64,000 nucleotides of DNA from Pseudomonadota bacterium (lineage in GTDB: Bacteria; Pseudomonadota; Gammaproteobacteria; Burkholderiales; Gallionellaceae), in contig JAJZUP010000001.1 in NCBI GenBank assembly GCA_021848465.1, positions 372,001 to 436,000 on the forward strand. Direction: 5' to 3'. Each line of letters opens with the position of its first letter. Position 1 is the first letter of the stretch. Positions 26,591 through 35,449 of this stretch are shown piece after piece. Position numbers and translations under genes: made by a program. Below the pieces are notes generated by a model. That model was not told the origin of the DNA. It did not search any database and saw nothing but the letters and a program-made list of their open reading frames with translations.

Positions 26591-28539
26591 TGCCCTCCTC
26601 CATTGTTCCCGACCTGACGCTGGATGCGTTGCTGGAAGCGCTGCCCGCCAGTTTCACCGTGGAAGACCGGCAGGCGCTGCACCGTGCCTGCGACCTGGTG
26701 GCACCGTTCTATGCAGGCAAGGTGGAGCTGACCAACACTCCGCTGTTGGAGCATGCACTGGGGGCCGCGACACTGCTTGCGCGCATGAATCTCGACAAAG
26801 GGCCGGTGCTGGCGGCGCTGTTGCATGCGTTGCCGAACTACATGGCCGAATGGAGCGAACGTGTTGCGGCCGACTTCGGCAGCGAAGTGCGCGAGCTGGT
26901 GGAAGGCGTTGCGCGCATGGAGCAAATCCGCCAGTTCAGCGAAATGGGTGCGCCGGATACCGGCAAGAAGGGCGACCAGGCCCAGCAGATCGAAACGCTA
27001 CGCAAGATGCTGCTGGCGATGGTGCAGGATATTCGCGTGGTGCTGATCAAGCTGGCCGAGCGCACCCAGACCATGCGCCGATTGGCGTTTGCCGCGGCGG
27101 AATTGCAGTTGCAGATCGCGCGCGAAACGCAGGGCATCTTTGCGCCGTTGGCCAACCGTCTCGGGGTCTGGCAGATCAAGTGGGAGCTGGAGGATTTGTC
27201 GTTGCGCTTCCTCGAGCCGCAGCTCTACAAGCAGGTTGCCAAGCTGCTCGATGAGCGTCGCGCCGACCGCGAGCAGTACATTGCCGATGTTGTGGCATTG
27301 CTGAAGCACGAGTTGCAGCAGGCCGGGATCAAGGGTGAAGTGACCGGGCGGCCCAAGCATATCTACAGCATCATCAACAAAATGAAGCGCAAGCGGCTGG
27401 AGTTCAGCGAGCTGTACGACGTGCGCGCGGTGCGCATCCTCGTGGAAGACCTCAAGGACTGCTATACCGCGCTGGGCCTGGTGCACAATCTGTGGCAGCC
27501 GATCCCCGGCGAGTTCGACGACTATATCGCGCACCCGAAAAGCAACGGCTACCGTTCGCTGCATACTGCGGTGATCGGTCCGCGCGACCTCGCCATCGAG
27601 GTGCAAATCCGCACCGTCGAGATGCACTACAACTCCGAGCTGGGTGTGGCAGCGCATTGGCGCTACAAGGAAGGCGGCAAATCGGATGCGAAGTTTGACG
27701 AGAAGATCGCCTGGCTGCGCCAGATACTGGAGTGGAAAGAGGATGTGGCCGACAGCGACACCATGCTGGAGCAATTCAAGAGCGAGCTGTTCCAGGACCA
27801 TGTGTACGTGCTGACGCCGCAAGGCAAGGTGATCGACCTGCCCAAGGGGGCAACGCCGGTGGATTTTTCCTATGCACTGCATACCGACCTCGGGCACCGC
27901 ACGCGCGGCGCCAAGGTCGATGGCAACATCGTGCCGCTGAACTGCCAGTTGAAGAACGGCCAGCGCGTTGAAATCCTGACTGCCAAGATCGGCTCACCCA
28001 GCCGCGACTGGCTCAATCCCGGCCTCGGTTACCTGCACAGCAACCGCGCCCGCGCCAAGGTGCGGCAGTGGTTCAAGATGCAGAATTTCGACGAGCACGT
28101 GGCGCAAGGGCGGGCGTTGCTCGACAAGGAACTGACGCGCATGGGTGCCAGCGCGCTGAACCAGGACAAGCTGGCGCAGCGCCTGCATTTCAACAAGCTG
28201 GAAGATTTGCTGGCGGCCATCGGGCGCAACGAGCTGACCCCGCACCAGCTCGATAGCGCCATCCAGGAAGGCATGCCGGGCCGCGCCGAGGATACCCGGC
28301 CCGCCATCATCCGTTCGGCGATGAGCCAGGTAACGGCGACCGGCGTGCTGGTCGAAGGCGTTGGCAACCTGATGACCAAATTTGCGAAGTGCTGCAAACC
28401 GGCGGCGCCGGCCGAGATTATCGGCTACGTGACGCGCGATCGCGGCATCACGATACACCGCAAAGATTGTGCGGCCATGCAGCGCGTGCCGGAGGGGCGG
28501 CGCGATCGCCTGCTGGAAGCGCGCTGGAGCGACCACTAG
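26590..28539 (+). CDS. relA: GTP pyrophosphokinase RelA, C-terminally shortened
   Basis: This 649-aa protein is a RelA/SpoT homologue. The N-terminal HD region is degenerate (L-L-H-A-L-P-N-Y in place of L-L-H-D-x-x-E-D), so it should be synthetase-only. The synthetase domain (P-K-H-I-Y-S-I-x-x-K-M; E-F-D-D-Y-I-A-H-P-K-S-N-G-Y-R-S-L-H-T) is intact and is followed by TGS (~395-460), helical and zinc-finger-like (K-C-C-K-P, D-C) regions. It then stops after L-L-E-A-R-W-S-D-H, where homologues (~740 aa) continue into the ACT/RRM domain. Just past the stop lies a haemagglutinin-gene relic, so truncation by recombination is likely. It probably still makes (p)ppGpp, though ribosome-linked regulation may be altered. 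Confidence 0.9.
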   Translation: MPSSIVPDLTLDALLEALPASFTVEDRQALHRACDLVAPFYAGKVELTNTPLLEHALGAATLLARMNLDKGPVLAALLHALPNYMAEWSERVAADFGSEVRELVEGVARMEQIRQFSEMGAPDTGKKGDQAQQIETLRKMLLAMVQDIRVVLIKLAERTQTMRRLAFAAAELQLQIARETQGIFAPLANRLGVWQIKWELEDLSLRFLEPQLYKQVAKLLDERRADREQYIADVVALLKHELQQAGIKGEVTGRPKHIYSIINKMKRKRLEFSELYDVRAVRILVEDLKDCYTALGLVHNLWQPIPGEFDDYIAHPKSNGYRSLHTAVIGPRDLAIEVQIRTVEMHYNSELGVAAHWRYKEGGKSDAKFDEKIAWLRQILEWKEDVADSDTMLEQFKSELFQDHVYVLTPQGKVIDLPKGATPVDFSYALHTDLGHRTRGAKVDGNIVPLNCQLKNGQRVEILTAKIGSPSRDWLNPGLGYLHSNRARAKVRQWFKMQNFDEHVAQGRALLDKELTRMGASALNQDKLAQRLHFNKLEDLLAAIGRNELTPHQLDSAIQEGMPGRAEDTRPAIIRSAMSQVTATGVLVEGVGNLMTKFAKCCKPAAPAEIIGYVTRDRGITIHRKDCAAMQRVPEGRRDRLLEARWSDH

Positions 28540-28540
28540 G

Positions 28541-28678
28541 GGAGACACTACTGCTCGAATTGTGGCTCGCCTGGCTGGAGGTATCCTGGTCGGCCAGCAG
28601 GGCGATATTGTTGTCCGCAGCCAGCGTCATGTCGCGGCCCGCCTTGATGTCGCTGCCCTGGATCGTGATGTTGCCGCC
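28541..28678 (-). pseudogene. Filamentous haemagglutinin/CdiA repeat fragment
   Basis: The minus strand from 28678 encodes about 46 codons reading G-G-N-I-T-I-Q-G-S-D-I-K-A-G-R-D-M-T-L-A-A-D-N-N-I-A-L-L-A-D-Q-D-T-S-S-Q-A-S-H-N-S-S-S-S. This is the haemagglutinin repeat found in FhaB/CdiA two-partner exoproteins, which are several thousand residues long. No start, secretion signal or rest of the gene is present. The fragment is bounded by the relA stop on one side and a REP-like repeat on the other, so it is a relic left by a rearrangement. Confidence 0.75.
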
Positions 28679-28679
28679 T

Positions 28680-28737
28680 GTGGGAGCGGTTTAACCGCGA
28701 ATTGACCAGACTCATTCGCGGCTGAAGCCGCTCCTAC
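28680..28737. repeat. REP-like inverted repeat downstream of relA
   Basis: Arms at 28680-28700 and 28716-28737 form an imperfect inverted repeat (GTGGGAGCGGTTTAACCGCGA and a TCGCGGCTGAAGCCGCTCCTAC partner) with a 15-nt spacer. It is the same family as the element at 5453-5506. It marks the outer edge of the haemagglutinin relic. The rest of 28738-28833 shows no feature. Confidence 0.8.
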
Positions 28738-28833
28738 AGCAATCAGATTCGAGGGTATCCGGAATTTTGTGCAAACGGTCATTGGGCAAGTAACCACCGG
28801 CAGCAAACCGCTCTTCCAGAGCGGACAAGCGGG

Positions 28834-29682
28834 TTACAGCGCGGCGGTTTCGGAAGCCATGCGCATGGCTTGCAATGAATGCAGCCTGCGGCTGTCGGCG
28901 CGCAGCACGGTGAAGCGCCACTCACCAAGCTGGAAGCTTTCGCCGCGTTTGGGGAGTTGTCCCGCTGCCTTGAGCACCAGGCCGCCGACCGTATCGCAAT
29001 CTTCATCGCTGAAATCGGTGCCGAGCGCCTCGTTGAAATCCGCGATTTCGGTGTCGGCCTTGATGCGCCAGTGCGTTTCATCCTGGCGGATGATGTTGTC
29101 GTCATCGTCGTCAAAATCGTATTCGTCGGCGATGTCGCCGACGATCTGCTCCAGCACGTCCTCGATGGTGACCATGCCGGATACGCCGCCGTATTCATCC
29201 GCCACCAGCGCGATGTGGTTGCGGTTGCTGCGGAAGTCGCGCAGCAGCACATTCAGGCGCTTCGACTCCGGTACGAACACGGCCGGGCGCAGCATGTCGC
29301 GCACGTTGAATTCTTCGCCGGCGTAATAGCGCAGCAGATCCTTGGCGAGCAGGATGCCGATGATGTTGTCCTTGTCGCCGTCGATGACCGGGAAGCGCGA
29401 ATGCGCGGTCTCGATCACGAAAGGAATGAATTGTTCTGGTGGCTGGCTGATGTCGATGACATCCATCTGGGCGCGCGGGATCATGATTTCGCGCACTTGC
29501 TGCTCGGAAACCTGGATCACGCCTTCCATCATGGAGAGGGCGTCGGCATCCAGCAGGTTGCGCTCGTAGGCGCTGTGCAGCAGGGCGATCAGTTGTTCGC
29601 GGTCTTCCGGCTCACGCAGCAACATCATCGAGAGCCGTTCAAGCAAGGTGGGTTTGTTACTACTGTCTGAACCGTCCATCAT
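28834..29682 (-). CDS. corC: CorC-like CBS-domain protein (HlyC/CorC family)
   Basis: This 282-aa soluble protein has two CBS domains (~65-185; V-R-E-I-M-I-P-R-A-Q-M and E-Y-G-G-V-S-G-M-V-T-I-E-D-V-L-E-Q-I-V-G-D-I) and a C-terminal CorC/HlyC domain. CorC is linked to Mg2+/Co2+ efflux. It lacks the DUF21 membrane domain. Downstream of ybeY by 6 nt, it belongs to the conserved ybeZ-ybeY-corC-lnt neighbourhood; here lnt is 32 kb away. Confidence 0.93.
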   Translation of the reverse strand: MMDGSDSSNKPTLLERLSMMLLREPEDREQLIALLHSAYERNLLDADALSMMEGVIQVSEQQVREIMIPRAQMDVIDISQPPEQFIPFVIETAHSRFPVIDGDKDNIIGILLAKDLLRYYAGEEFNVRDMLRPAVFVPESKRLNVLLRDFRSNRNHIALVADEYGGVSGMVTIEDVLEQIVGDIADEYDFDDDDDNIIRQDETHWRIKADTEIADFNEALGTDFSDEDCDTVGGLVLKAAGQLPKRGESFQLGEWRFTVLRADSRRLHSLQAMRMASETAAL

Positions 29683-29688
29683 CGAAAA

Positions 29689-30135
29689 TCAACTAACAAG
29701 ATAGGGTGCAGGATACCCTAATTTGAGCATCAATGCAGTTTCGCGGGCCTCCATGCGTTCGGCATCACGTGCCCGCTCGTGGTCGTAACCTTGCAAGTGC
29801 AGTACGGCGTGCAGCGTGAGGTGTGCATAGTGGGCGAGCAAATCCTTGTGCTGTTCGCGTGCTTCGCGTGCCACCACCGGCGCGCAGATCACGATGTCGC
29901 CATACAGCGTCGCGCCGGGCGGCAGGTCGTCGTAGGTGAAAGTCAGCACATTGGTGGCGTAGTCCTTGTTGCGGTAGCCCAGGTTAAGCGCGCGCCCTTC
30001 GTCGGCATCGACGATGCGCAGGACGATCTGGACATCCTGCTCCTGTGCCGCTTTTACCCAGCGCCGGAATTGCGTGCGCGTCGGCAGGCGGTCGGTCTGG
30101 CTGGCATATTGTACGGAAAGGGAGAGCTGGAACAT
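29689..30135 (-). CDS. ybeY: Endoribonuclease YbeY (16S rRNA maturation)
   Basis: This 148-aa metalloprotein carries the zinc motif H-A-V-L-H-L-Q-G-Y-D-H near the C-terminus, which identifies YbeY. It processes the 16S rRNA 3' end and contributes to ribosome quality control. Length is normal. No ybeZ is encoded upstream; the preceding gene is a c-di-GMP protein instead. Confidence 0.95.
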   Translation of the reverse strand: MFQLSLSVQYASQTDRLPTRTQFRRWVKAAQEQDVQIVLRIVDADEGRALNLGYRNKDYATNVLTFTYDDLPPGATLYGDIVICAPVVAREAREQHKDLLAHYAHLTLHAVLHLQGYDHERARDAERMEARETALMLKLGYPAPYLVS

Positions 30136-30148
30136 GGCGGGCGCTAGT

Positions 30149-33100
30149 TTACTGCCTTTCCTCCTGCCACTTCATGAAATCTTTTGCGGGCATGGGTTGC
30201 GAGATGCCGAATCCCTGACCATAGATGCAGCCGACCTCGATCAGCTTCTGGATCAGTTCGGTGGCCTCGATGCCTTCGGCCACCGTTTTGCGGCCAAAGC
30301 CTTTTGCGAGTGCGACGATGCCCTGCACAATGGCCAGGTCGTCCTCGTCGGTCAGGATGCCGCGCACGAACGACTGGTCGATCTTGATCGTTTCGGCGGA
30401 TAGTTTGCGCAAGTAGGTGAGCGAAGAAAAACCGGTGCCGAAATCATCCAGCGCGAAACGGATGCCCAGCCTGCGGCAGGCATCGATAGTCTCGGCGGAT
30501 TGGGAGATGTTCTCCAGCGCGGCAGTTTCCAGGATTTCGATTTGCAACTGGTTGCGCGGCAGGTCCGGGTGTTTAATCAGTTTGTATTCGAGGGTGGACA
30601 CGAAATCGGGTGATTGCAGGTGATAGGCCGAGATGTTGATGCTGACTTCAATATCAAGGCCGGCACGATGCCAGGCATCGAGTTGGCTCATGGCCTGCTC
30701 CAGCACCCAGTTGCCGATCTGGATTTCAAGGTCGGAGCCTTCGGCGAGCGGCAGGAATTCGGCGGGGAGCAGCAAGCCGCGCTCGGGATGGTGCCAGCGC
30801 AACAATGCCTCGACCCCGATCAGGCTGCCCGTTGCGAGCTCGATCTTGGGCTGGTAATACAGCTCGAATTCCCCTTGCTCCAATCCGTCGAGGATGCGTG
30901 TGCGTGCATCGTACAACGCGCGCACACGCTGGTCGTGGGCGGAATCGAAAACGTGGTAACGGTTCTTGCCCGTTTGCTTGGCGACATACATGGCCTGGTC
31001 CGCATGGCGCAGCAGCGTGTCGCCGTCATCATTTTCCGAAGGATAAAAAGTCACGCCGATACTGGCCGAAACCGAGACCCTGTGTTTGCCGATGCTGACC
31101 GGAGCGGCAATGATGTGCAGAATGCGTTCCAGGATCTGGAAGCACTCCTGCTCGCGCGTCATGTCGTTGAGCAATACAACGAATTCGTCGCCGCCCAAAC
31201 GCGCGAGGGTATCCCCGGCGCGCAATTCTTCCTGCAGGCGGTGCGCGATGTCGATCAGCAGTTTGTCCCCGGCCTCGTGGCCGTAGCGGTCGTTGACATC
31301 CTTGAAGCCGTCGAGGTCGAGGTAGCAAATCGCGAGCGTTTTGTGGTTGCGTTTGGCATGTGCAATCGCCTGGCGCAGGCGGTCGGCGAGCAACCGGCGG
31401 TTGGGCACGCCGGTCAGTGCGTCGTAATTCGCGATGCGGCTCAGCTCGGCTTCATGGTCCTTCAAGCGCGTGATGTCGGAAAACACGGCTACGTAGCGCT
31501 GCACTTGCCCGGCTGAATCGCAGATTGAGCTGATCGAGAGCAGTTCGGCATAAACTTCGCCACTCTTGCGGCGGTTCCAGATTTCCCCGCGCCAGGCTTT
31601 ATTCTCTTTCAGGGATTTCCACATCAGCTGGTAAAACGCCGCATCCTGGTGTCCGGAACTCAGCAATTTCGGATTGCGCCCGAGCACTTCAGCGCGGCTA
31701 TAGCCGGTGATGCGCGAAAACGCCGGGTTGACGTCCATGATGATGTTTTCCGCATCGGTGATCAGGATGGCTTCATGCGTGGTGTCGAACACGCTGGCCG
31801 TGATGCGCAGTGCCTGTTCGTCGCGTTTGCGTTGGGTGATGTCGCTCCAGATGCCGGAAACATACTGCTTGCCGTGGATGCGGATCGGGCGGCTGCGTAC
31901 CTCGGTTTCGCGCAGCGAGCCATCCTTGCGCCGGTGCAGCGTTTCGAAAACGATGTCGGCGCTGTTTGCCAGCGATTGCTGCATGCGCTGCCGGATTTGT
32001 TCAGGGGATAGCTGTGCCTGGATGTCGGACACGCGCAAGGCGGAAAATTCGGCGCGCGTATAGCCCAGGCTTTCATGCGCCATCTGGTTGAACTCGGCGA
32101 ACGCCAGCGTTTCGGTATCGATCAGCACAATCGAATCGGCGGCCTGGTTGACGATGGCGCTGAAGATTTCCTCGCGTTGGCGTAGCGCGTCTTCGGTGCG
32201 TTTGCGTTCGCTGATGTCTTCGGTGATGCCCATCAGGCGAATCACGCGCGCCTCGGAATTGCGGATCGGGATGAAGCAGGACTTGAAGTACAGCGGGGAC
32301 TCACCGGCACCGGAAAATTCAAAATGACTCGGTGTGCCGTGCAATGCATCCTGCAACAGTGCGGCAATGCGCGGCGTGTCTTCCGTGCTGACCAGCGAGA
32401 AATACGAGCGCCCCAGGATTTCAGCTTCGCTGGAGAGCCCTAGCATCTGGAGGCCGGCCGGATTCATGGATTGCAGGCAGCCTTCCAGGTCAACCTCATG
32501 GATGCAGAACGGCGAGTTCTCCACCAGTGTGCGGAAACGCGCTTCGCTGGCCTCCAGGATTGCCGCAGCCTGGCGAGAAGCGCTGATGTCTTCGACGATG
32601 GACCAGATGAACGGCTCGCCGTGGCTATCGTGGATCAGCATGCCGTTCAGGCGCAGCGGGATGCGGTTGCCGTCCTTGCGGAGGTACTCTTTCTCGTAGG
32701 GGCCGTAGTAGCCGGTGCGACTGAGCGAGTCAAGCTGGGCAGCTTCCTGGTCGGCATACTCCTTGGGCGTAAGTTCCCAGTAATCGAGCTGGTTCAGCTC
32801 CTCGCGCGTGTAGCCGCATATCTGGCGGAATGCCTCGTTGAACTCGATATAGCGGCCCTGCATGTCGGTGAGCGCAATGCCCATCGGCGATACCTCATAC
32901 AGGCTGCGCAGCTTTTCTTCGCTGGCGCGCAAGTTGGCCTCGGATGCGAGTCGCTGCGTGATGTCGCGCGACAGCATGATGAAATGCGGCTTGTCAGTGC
33001 CTGATGCCAGCTTGGCGGCGGTGGACAGCTCAAACCAGGATTTGCCGTGCGGCAACTCCAGCATGATGACCTGACCGCTGGACGAGCCATTGGCATGCGC

Positions 33101-34504
33101 TTCTGCGAGTGCCAACATCACCACTTGGGCGGCAGCGGCGGGGAGCATTTCGTTAACCGTGTGGCCCAGCAGGATTTCGCGCTGGTTGGATAGCTGTGCC
33201 GGATCGCGCGCCCAGACGTTGATGTAGCGGCCGTCCAGGTCGAGTTCGAACAACAGGTCGGGAATCGCGTTGATCACGCTTTCAATCAGTTCGATGGACT
33301 GGCGCAATTCATCTTCGGTGCGCTTGCGCTCGGTGATGTCGCGTGCCACACCGAGTACGCCGATCAATTCCCCATTGCGGTCACGCATCGGCGTCTTGAC
33401 GGTTTCCAGCAATTCACGGTGGCCGTCACTGGCAAACGTAACCCACTCTTCGTTGACGGTCGGCTGGTTGGCGGCCATTGCCATGCGGTCATGGTCGCGG
33501 AACGCGTCTGCCTGCTGCCTTTCGGTGAAGTCGTAATCGGTCTTGCCGGCGATTTCCTGCGCGCGGCTGCCAAAAAACTGTTCGAAGCGCGTGTTGCAGG
33601 CGAGGTATTTTCCGTCCGCATCCTTGAGCCACACCAGGTCGGGGATGGTGTTGATCAGCGTACCGAGGAACAGGCTGTCAACGGAGGCGCTCTCTTCGAC
33701 AACGCTGTGCACCATGACCTGGGTCAGGTCATGCTCGGTAACCAGTCCGACCATCTTTCCCTGCGGGTCGACCACGACGAGTTGGCGCACGCGCGCTTCC
33801 AGCATGCGATCCGCCGCCGTATGCGCGGTGCAATGCACGGGAATGGTAAGCACCGGCGTAGTCATGACGGCTTCGACTGTAAGGTTGTCGGGCTGATGGG
33901 TGCCCGAATACAGGCGCACGATGTCGCGCTCGGTCAGGATGCCGACGGGTATTTCTTGTTCGGTGACGACGACACAGTTGTCATGGTGCAAGCGCATCAT
34001 GCGCAAGGCGTCGGGCAAGGGCTCGTGACGGCCCAGGCATAATGCGCTGCGCTGCATGACGGTCGTCACATGGTGGTATCCGGCCAGCACCCGGAGGTTG
34101 ATGTGCAGCCGGAAATCCGTTTCGCTGACTATGCCAAGCAGGCAATTTTTCGTATCGACGACGGCGAGGTGGCGGATGCCGTGCTGAAGGCTGATGTGGT
34201 AGGCATCGAGGCACGAGGTGTCGGCCGGAACGCTGATCACGGGTGCCGCCATGACTTTATGCAGCGGCGTATCGTGGGGAGCTTTGTCCAGCAGTGCTTG
34301 CAGCATCGTGCTTTCGGTGACGATGCCGAGCGGATGGCCGGCAGCATCGGCGACCAGCAGCGAGGAAATGCGCAGCTCGGCCATGCGTTGCGCGGCCTCG
34401 CCCAGAGTGTTGTCCGGAGCCAGTGCGGCAACATTGCGCGAAGCAATATCGATCAGTAGTGTATCGGGCTGAATATCCAGGGGGCTGGTGGTGGGGCGGC
34501 GCAT
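30149..34504 (-). CDS. Giant cyclic-di-GMP protein: CBS, PAS, GGDEF and EAL domains
   Basis: This 1451-aa protein begins MRRPTTSPLDIQPDTLLIDI. Residues ~10-275 hold four CBS motifs (two Bateman pairs). About six PAS/PAC modules follow (~280-1015), then a GGDEF domain with intact G-G-D-E-F and an upstream RxxD inhibitory site (R-A-G-D), and an EAL domain with V-E-A-L-L-R-W-H-H-P (~1195-1445). Both synthase and phosphodiesterase signatures look active. No membrane segment or signal peptide is seen, so it is probably a cytoplasmic sensor integrating adenine-nucleotide (CBS) and redox or ligand (PAS) signals. The combination with CBS domains is unusual. It is minus-strand, with 13 nt before ybeY. 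Confidence 0.92.
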   Translation of the reverse strand: MRRPTTSPLDIQPDTLLIDIASRNVAALAPDNTLGEAAQRMAELRISSLLVADAAGHPLGIVTESTMLQALLDKAPHDTPLHKVMAAPVISVPADTSCLDAYHISLQHGIRHLAVVDTKNCLLGIVSETDFRLHINLRVLAGYHHVTTVMQRSALCLGRHEPLPDALRMMRLHHDNCVVVTEQEIPVGILTERDIVRLYSGTHQPDNLTVEAVMTTPVLTIPVHCTAHTAADRMLEARVRQLVVVDPQGKMVGLVTEHDLTQVMVHSVVEESASVDSLFLGTLINTIPDLVWLKDADGKYLACNTRFEQFFGSRAQEIAGKTDYDFTERQQADAFRDHDRMAMAANQPTVNEEWVTFASDGHRELLETVKTPMRDRNGELIGVLGVARDITERKRTEDELRQSIELIESVINAIPDLLFELDLDGRYINVWARDPAQLSNQREILLGHTVNEMLPAAAAQVVMLALAEAHANGSSSGQVIMLELPHGKSWFELSTAAKLASGTDKPHFIMLSRDITQRLASEANLRASEEKLRSLYEVSPMGIALTDMQGRYIEFNEAFRQICGYTREELNQLDYWELTPKEYADQEAAQLDSLSRTGYYGPYEKEYLRKDGNRIPLRLNGMLIHDSHGEPFIWSIVEDISASRQAAAILEASEARFRTLVENSPFCIHEVDLEGCLQSMNPAGLQMLGLSSEAEILGRSYFSLVSTEDTPRIAALLQDALHGTPSHFEFSGAGESPLYFKSCFIPIRNSEARVIRLMGITEDISERKRTEDALRQREEIFSAIVNQAADSIVLIDTETLAFAEFNQMAHESLGYTRAEFSALRVSDIQAQLSPEQIRQRMQQSLANSADIVFETLHRRKDGSLRETEVRSRPIRIHGKQYVSGIWSDITQRKRDEQALRITASVFDTTHEAILITDAENIIMDVNPAFSRITGYSRAEVLGRNPKLLSSGHQDAAFYQLMWKSLKENKAWRGEIWNRRKSGEVYAELLSISSICDSAGQVQRYVAVFSDITRLKDHEAELSRIANYDALTGVPNRRLLADRLRQAIAHAKRNHKTLAICYLDLDGFKDVNDRYGHEAGDKLLIDIAHRLQEELRAGDTLARLGGDEFVVLLNDMTREQECFQILERILHIIAAPVSIGKHRVSVSASIGVTFYPSENDDGDTLLRHADQAMYVAKQTGKNRYHVFDSAHDQRVRALYDARTRILDGLEQGEFELYYQPKIELATGSLIGVEALLRWHHPERGLLLPAEFLPLAEGSDLEIQIGNWVLEQAMSQLDAWHRAGLDIEVSINISAYHLQSPDFVSTLEYKLIKHPDLPRNQLQIEILETAALENISQSAETIDACRRLGIRFALDDFGTGFSSLTYLRKLSAETIKIDQSFVRGILTDEDDLAIVQGIVALAKGFGRKTVAEGIEATELIQKLIEVGCIYGQGFGISQPMPAKDFMKWQEERQ

Positions 34505-34573
34505 GTTTCCGGCAGTTTTGAAGGTGTTATCTTGTATTTTCTTGAATCATATCAGCAGGGACATTCTGACTCC

Positions 34574-34649
34574 GTGCGCTAGCGCACAAAATGCCTGGGT
34601 ATTACATTGATTTTGCGGGCGCAAAAAAACATTATGTGCGCTAACGAAC
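34574..34649. promoter_or_regulatory. Palindromic operator pair between the c-di-GMP and Crp/Fnr genes
   Basis: A perfect palindrome GTGCGCTAGCGCAC (34574-34587) and a degenerate copy GTGCGCTAACGAAC (34636-34649) lie 62 bp apart in the divergent intergenic region. Such symmetry fits a Crp/Fnr-type dimer, most simply the adjacent regulator controlling itself and possibly the 1451-aa gene. Confidence 0.55.
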
Positions 34650-34722
34650 GAAAATTCCAGGAGCCTTTGTGTAAGATGCCGACCGGATAAATTGTCATGA
34701 ACGGCAGCCGGAAAACAATAAC

Positions 34723-35430
34723 ATGCCCCAGGAACATTATTTGAAGCAGAATCACCTGCTGGCTGCCTTGCCGGCCAGCGAGCTGAAAATTCTCAAACCC
34801 CATCTGGAACTGAAATTGCTCGAAGTAGGCGAAATGCTGGCCGAGGCCGGACAGCGGCCGGCGTATTCCTATTTTCCGGTGGATACGGTCATTTCCATGT
34901 ATTACCGCATTGCGAACGGCGATGCGGCGGAGATCGCGATGATCGGCAACGAGGGCATGTTCAGCGTGGGCCAGGTGATGGGGGGGGAGTCGTTGCCCTA
35001 CTACGCGGTGGTGGAAACGCAGGGGCATGCTTTCCGGATCGAGCGCAGTGTCCTGATGAAGGAGCTGGCCCACGAGGGCGCTTTCCGCAAAACGATGCTG
35101 CTGTACTCGCAGGCGGCACTGACGCAAATGGCGCAGATTGCGGTGTGCGGAAAACATCATTCGCTGGTGCAGCAACTTAGCCTGCACCTGTTGCTGGTAA
35201 GCGATAAATCGTTGTCCGACAGTTTCTTCCTGACCCATGAGGCGTTGGCGCACATGCTCGGCGTGCGCCGCGAAGGCGTGACGGCGGCGGCAGCAAAGAT
35301 GCGTGAGCTGGGGCTGATTGACTACAAGCGCGGCCATATCCGCGTGACCGATCGCGCTGGCATCGAGGTGCTGGCCTGCGATTGCTACGACGTCGTGCGC
35401 AAGGAGTTCAAGCGCCTGCTCGGCTACTAG
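34723..35430 (+). CDS. Crp/Fnr family transcriptional regulator
   Basis: This 235-aa protein has a cNMP-like beta-roll (~25-130; G-E-M-L-A-E-A-G-Q-R and I-G-N-E-G-M-F) and a C-terminal helix-turn-helix (~175-225; H-E-A-L-A-H-M-L-G-V-R-R-E-G-V-T). It lacks the cysteine set of FNR and the cAMP-binding R-S pocket of CRP, so the ligand is unknown. It is divergent from the c-di-GMP protein and next to a palindrome pair. Length is normal for the family. Confidence 0.85.
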   Translation: MPQEHYLKQNHLLAALPASELKILKPHLELKLLEVGEMLAEAGQRPAYSYFPVDTVISMYYRIANGDAAEIAMIGNEGMFSVGQVMGGESLPYYAVVETQGHAFRIERSVLMKELAHEGAFRKTMLLYSQAALTQMAQIAVCGKHHSLVQQLSLHLLLVSDKSLSDSFFLTHEALAHMLGVRREGVTAAAAKMRELGLIDYKRGHIRVTDRAGIEVLACDCYDVVRKEFKRLLGY

Positions 35431-35449
35431 GGCGCGCTACACGCCCCGG

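Noticed and set aside
34579..35337. 252-codon minus-strand frame
   Set aside because: It is antisense to the Crp/Fnr regulator with its clear HTH, and the composition is histidine/arginine-rich as in shadow frames.
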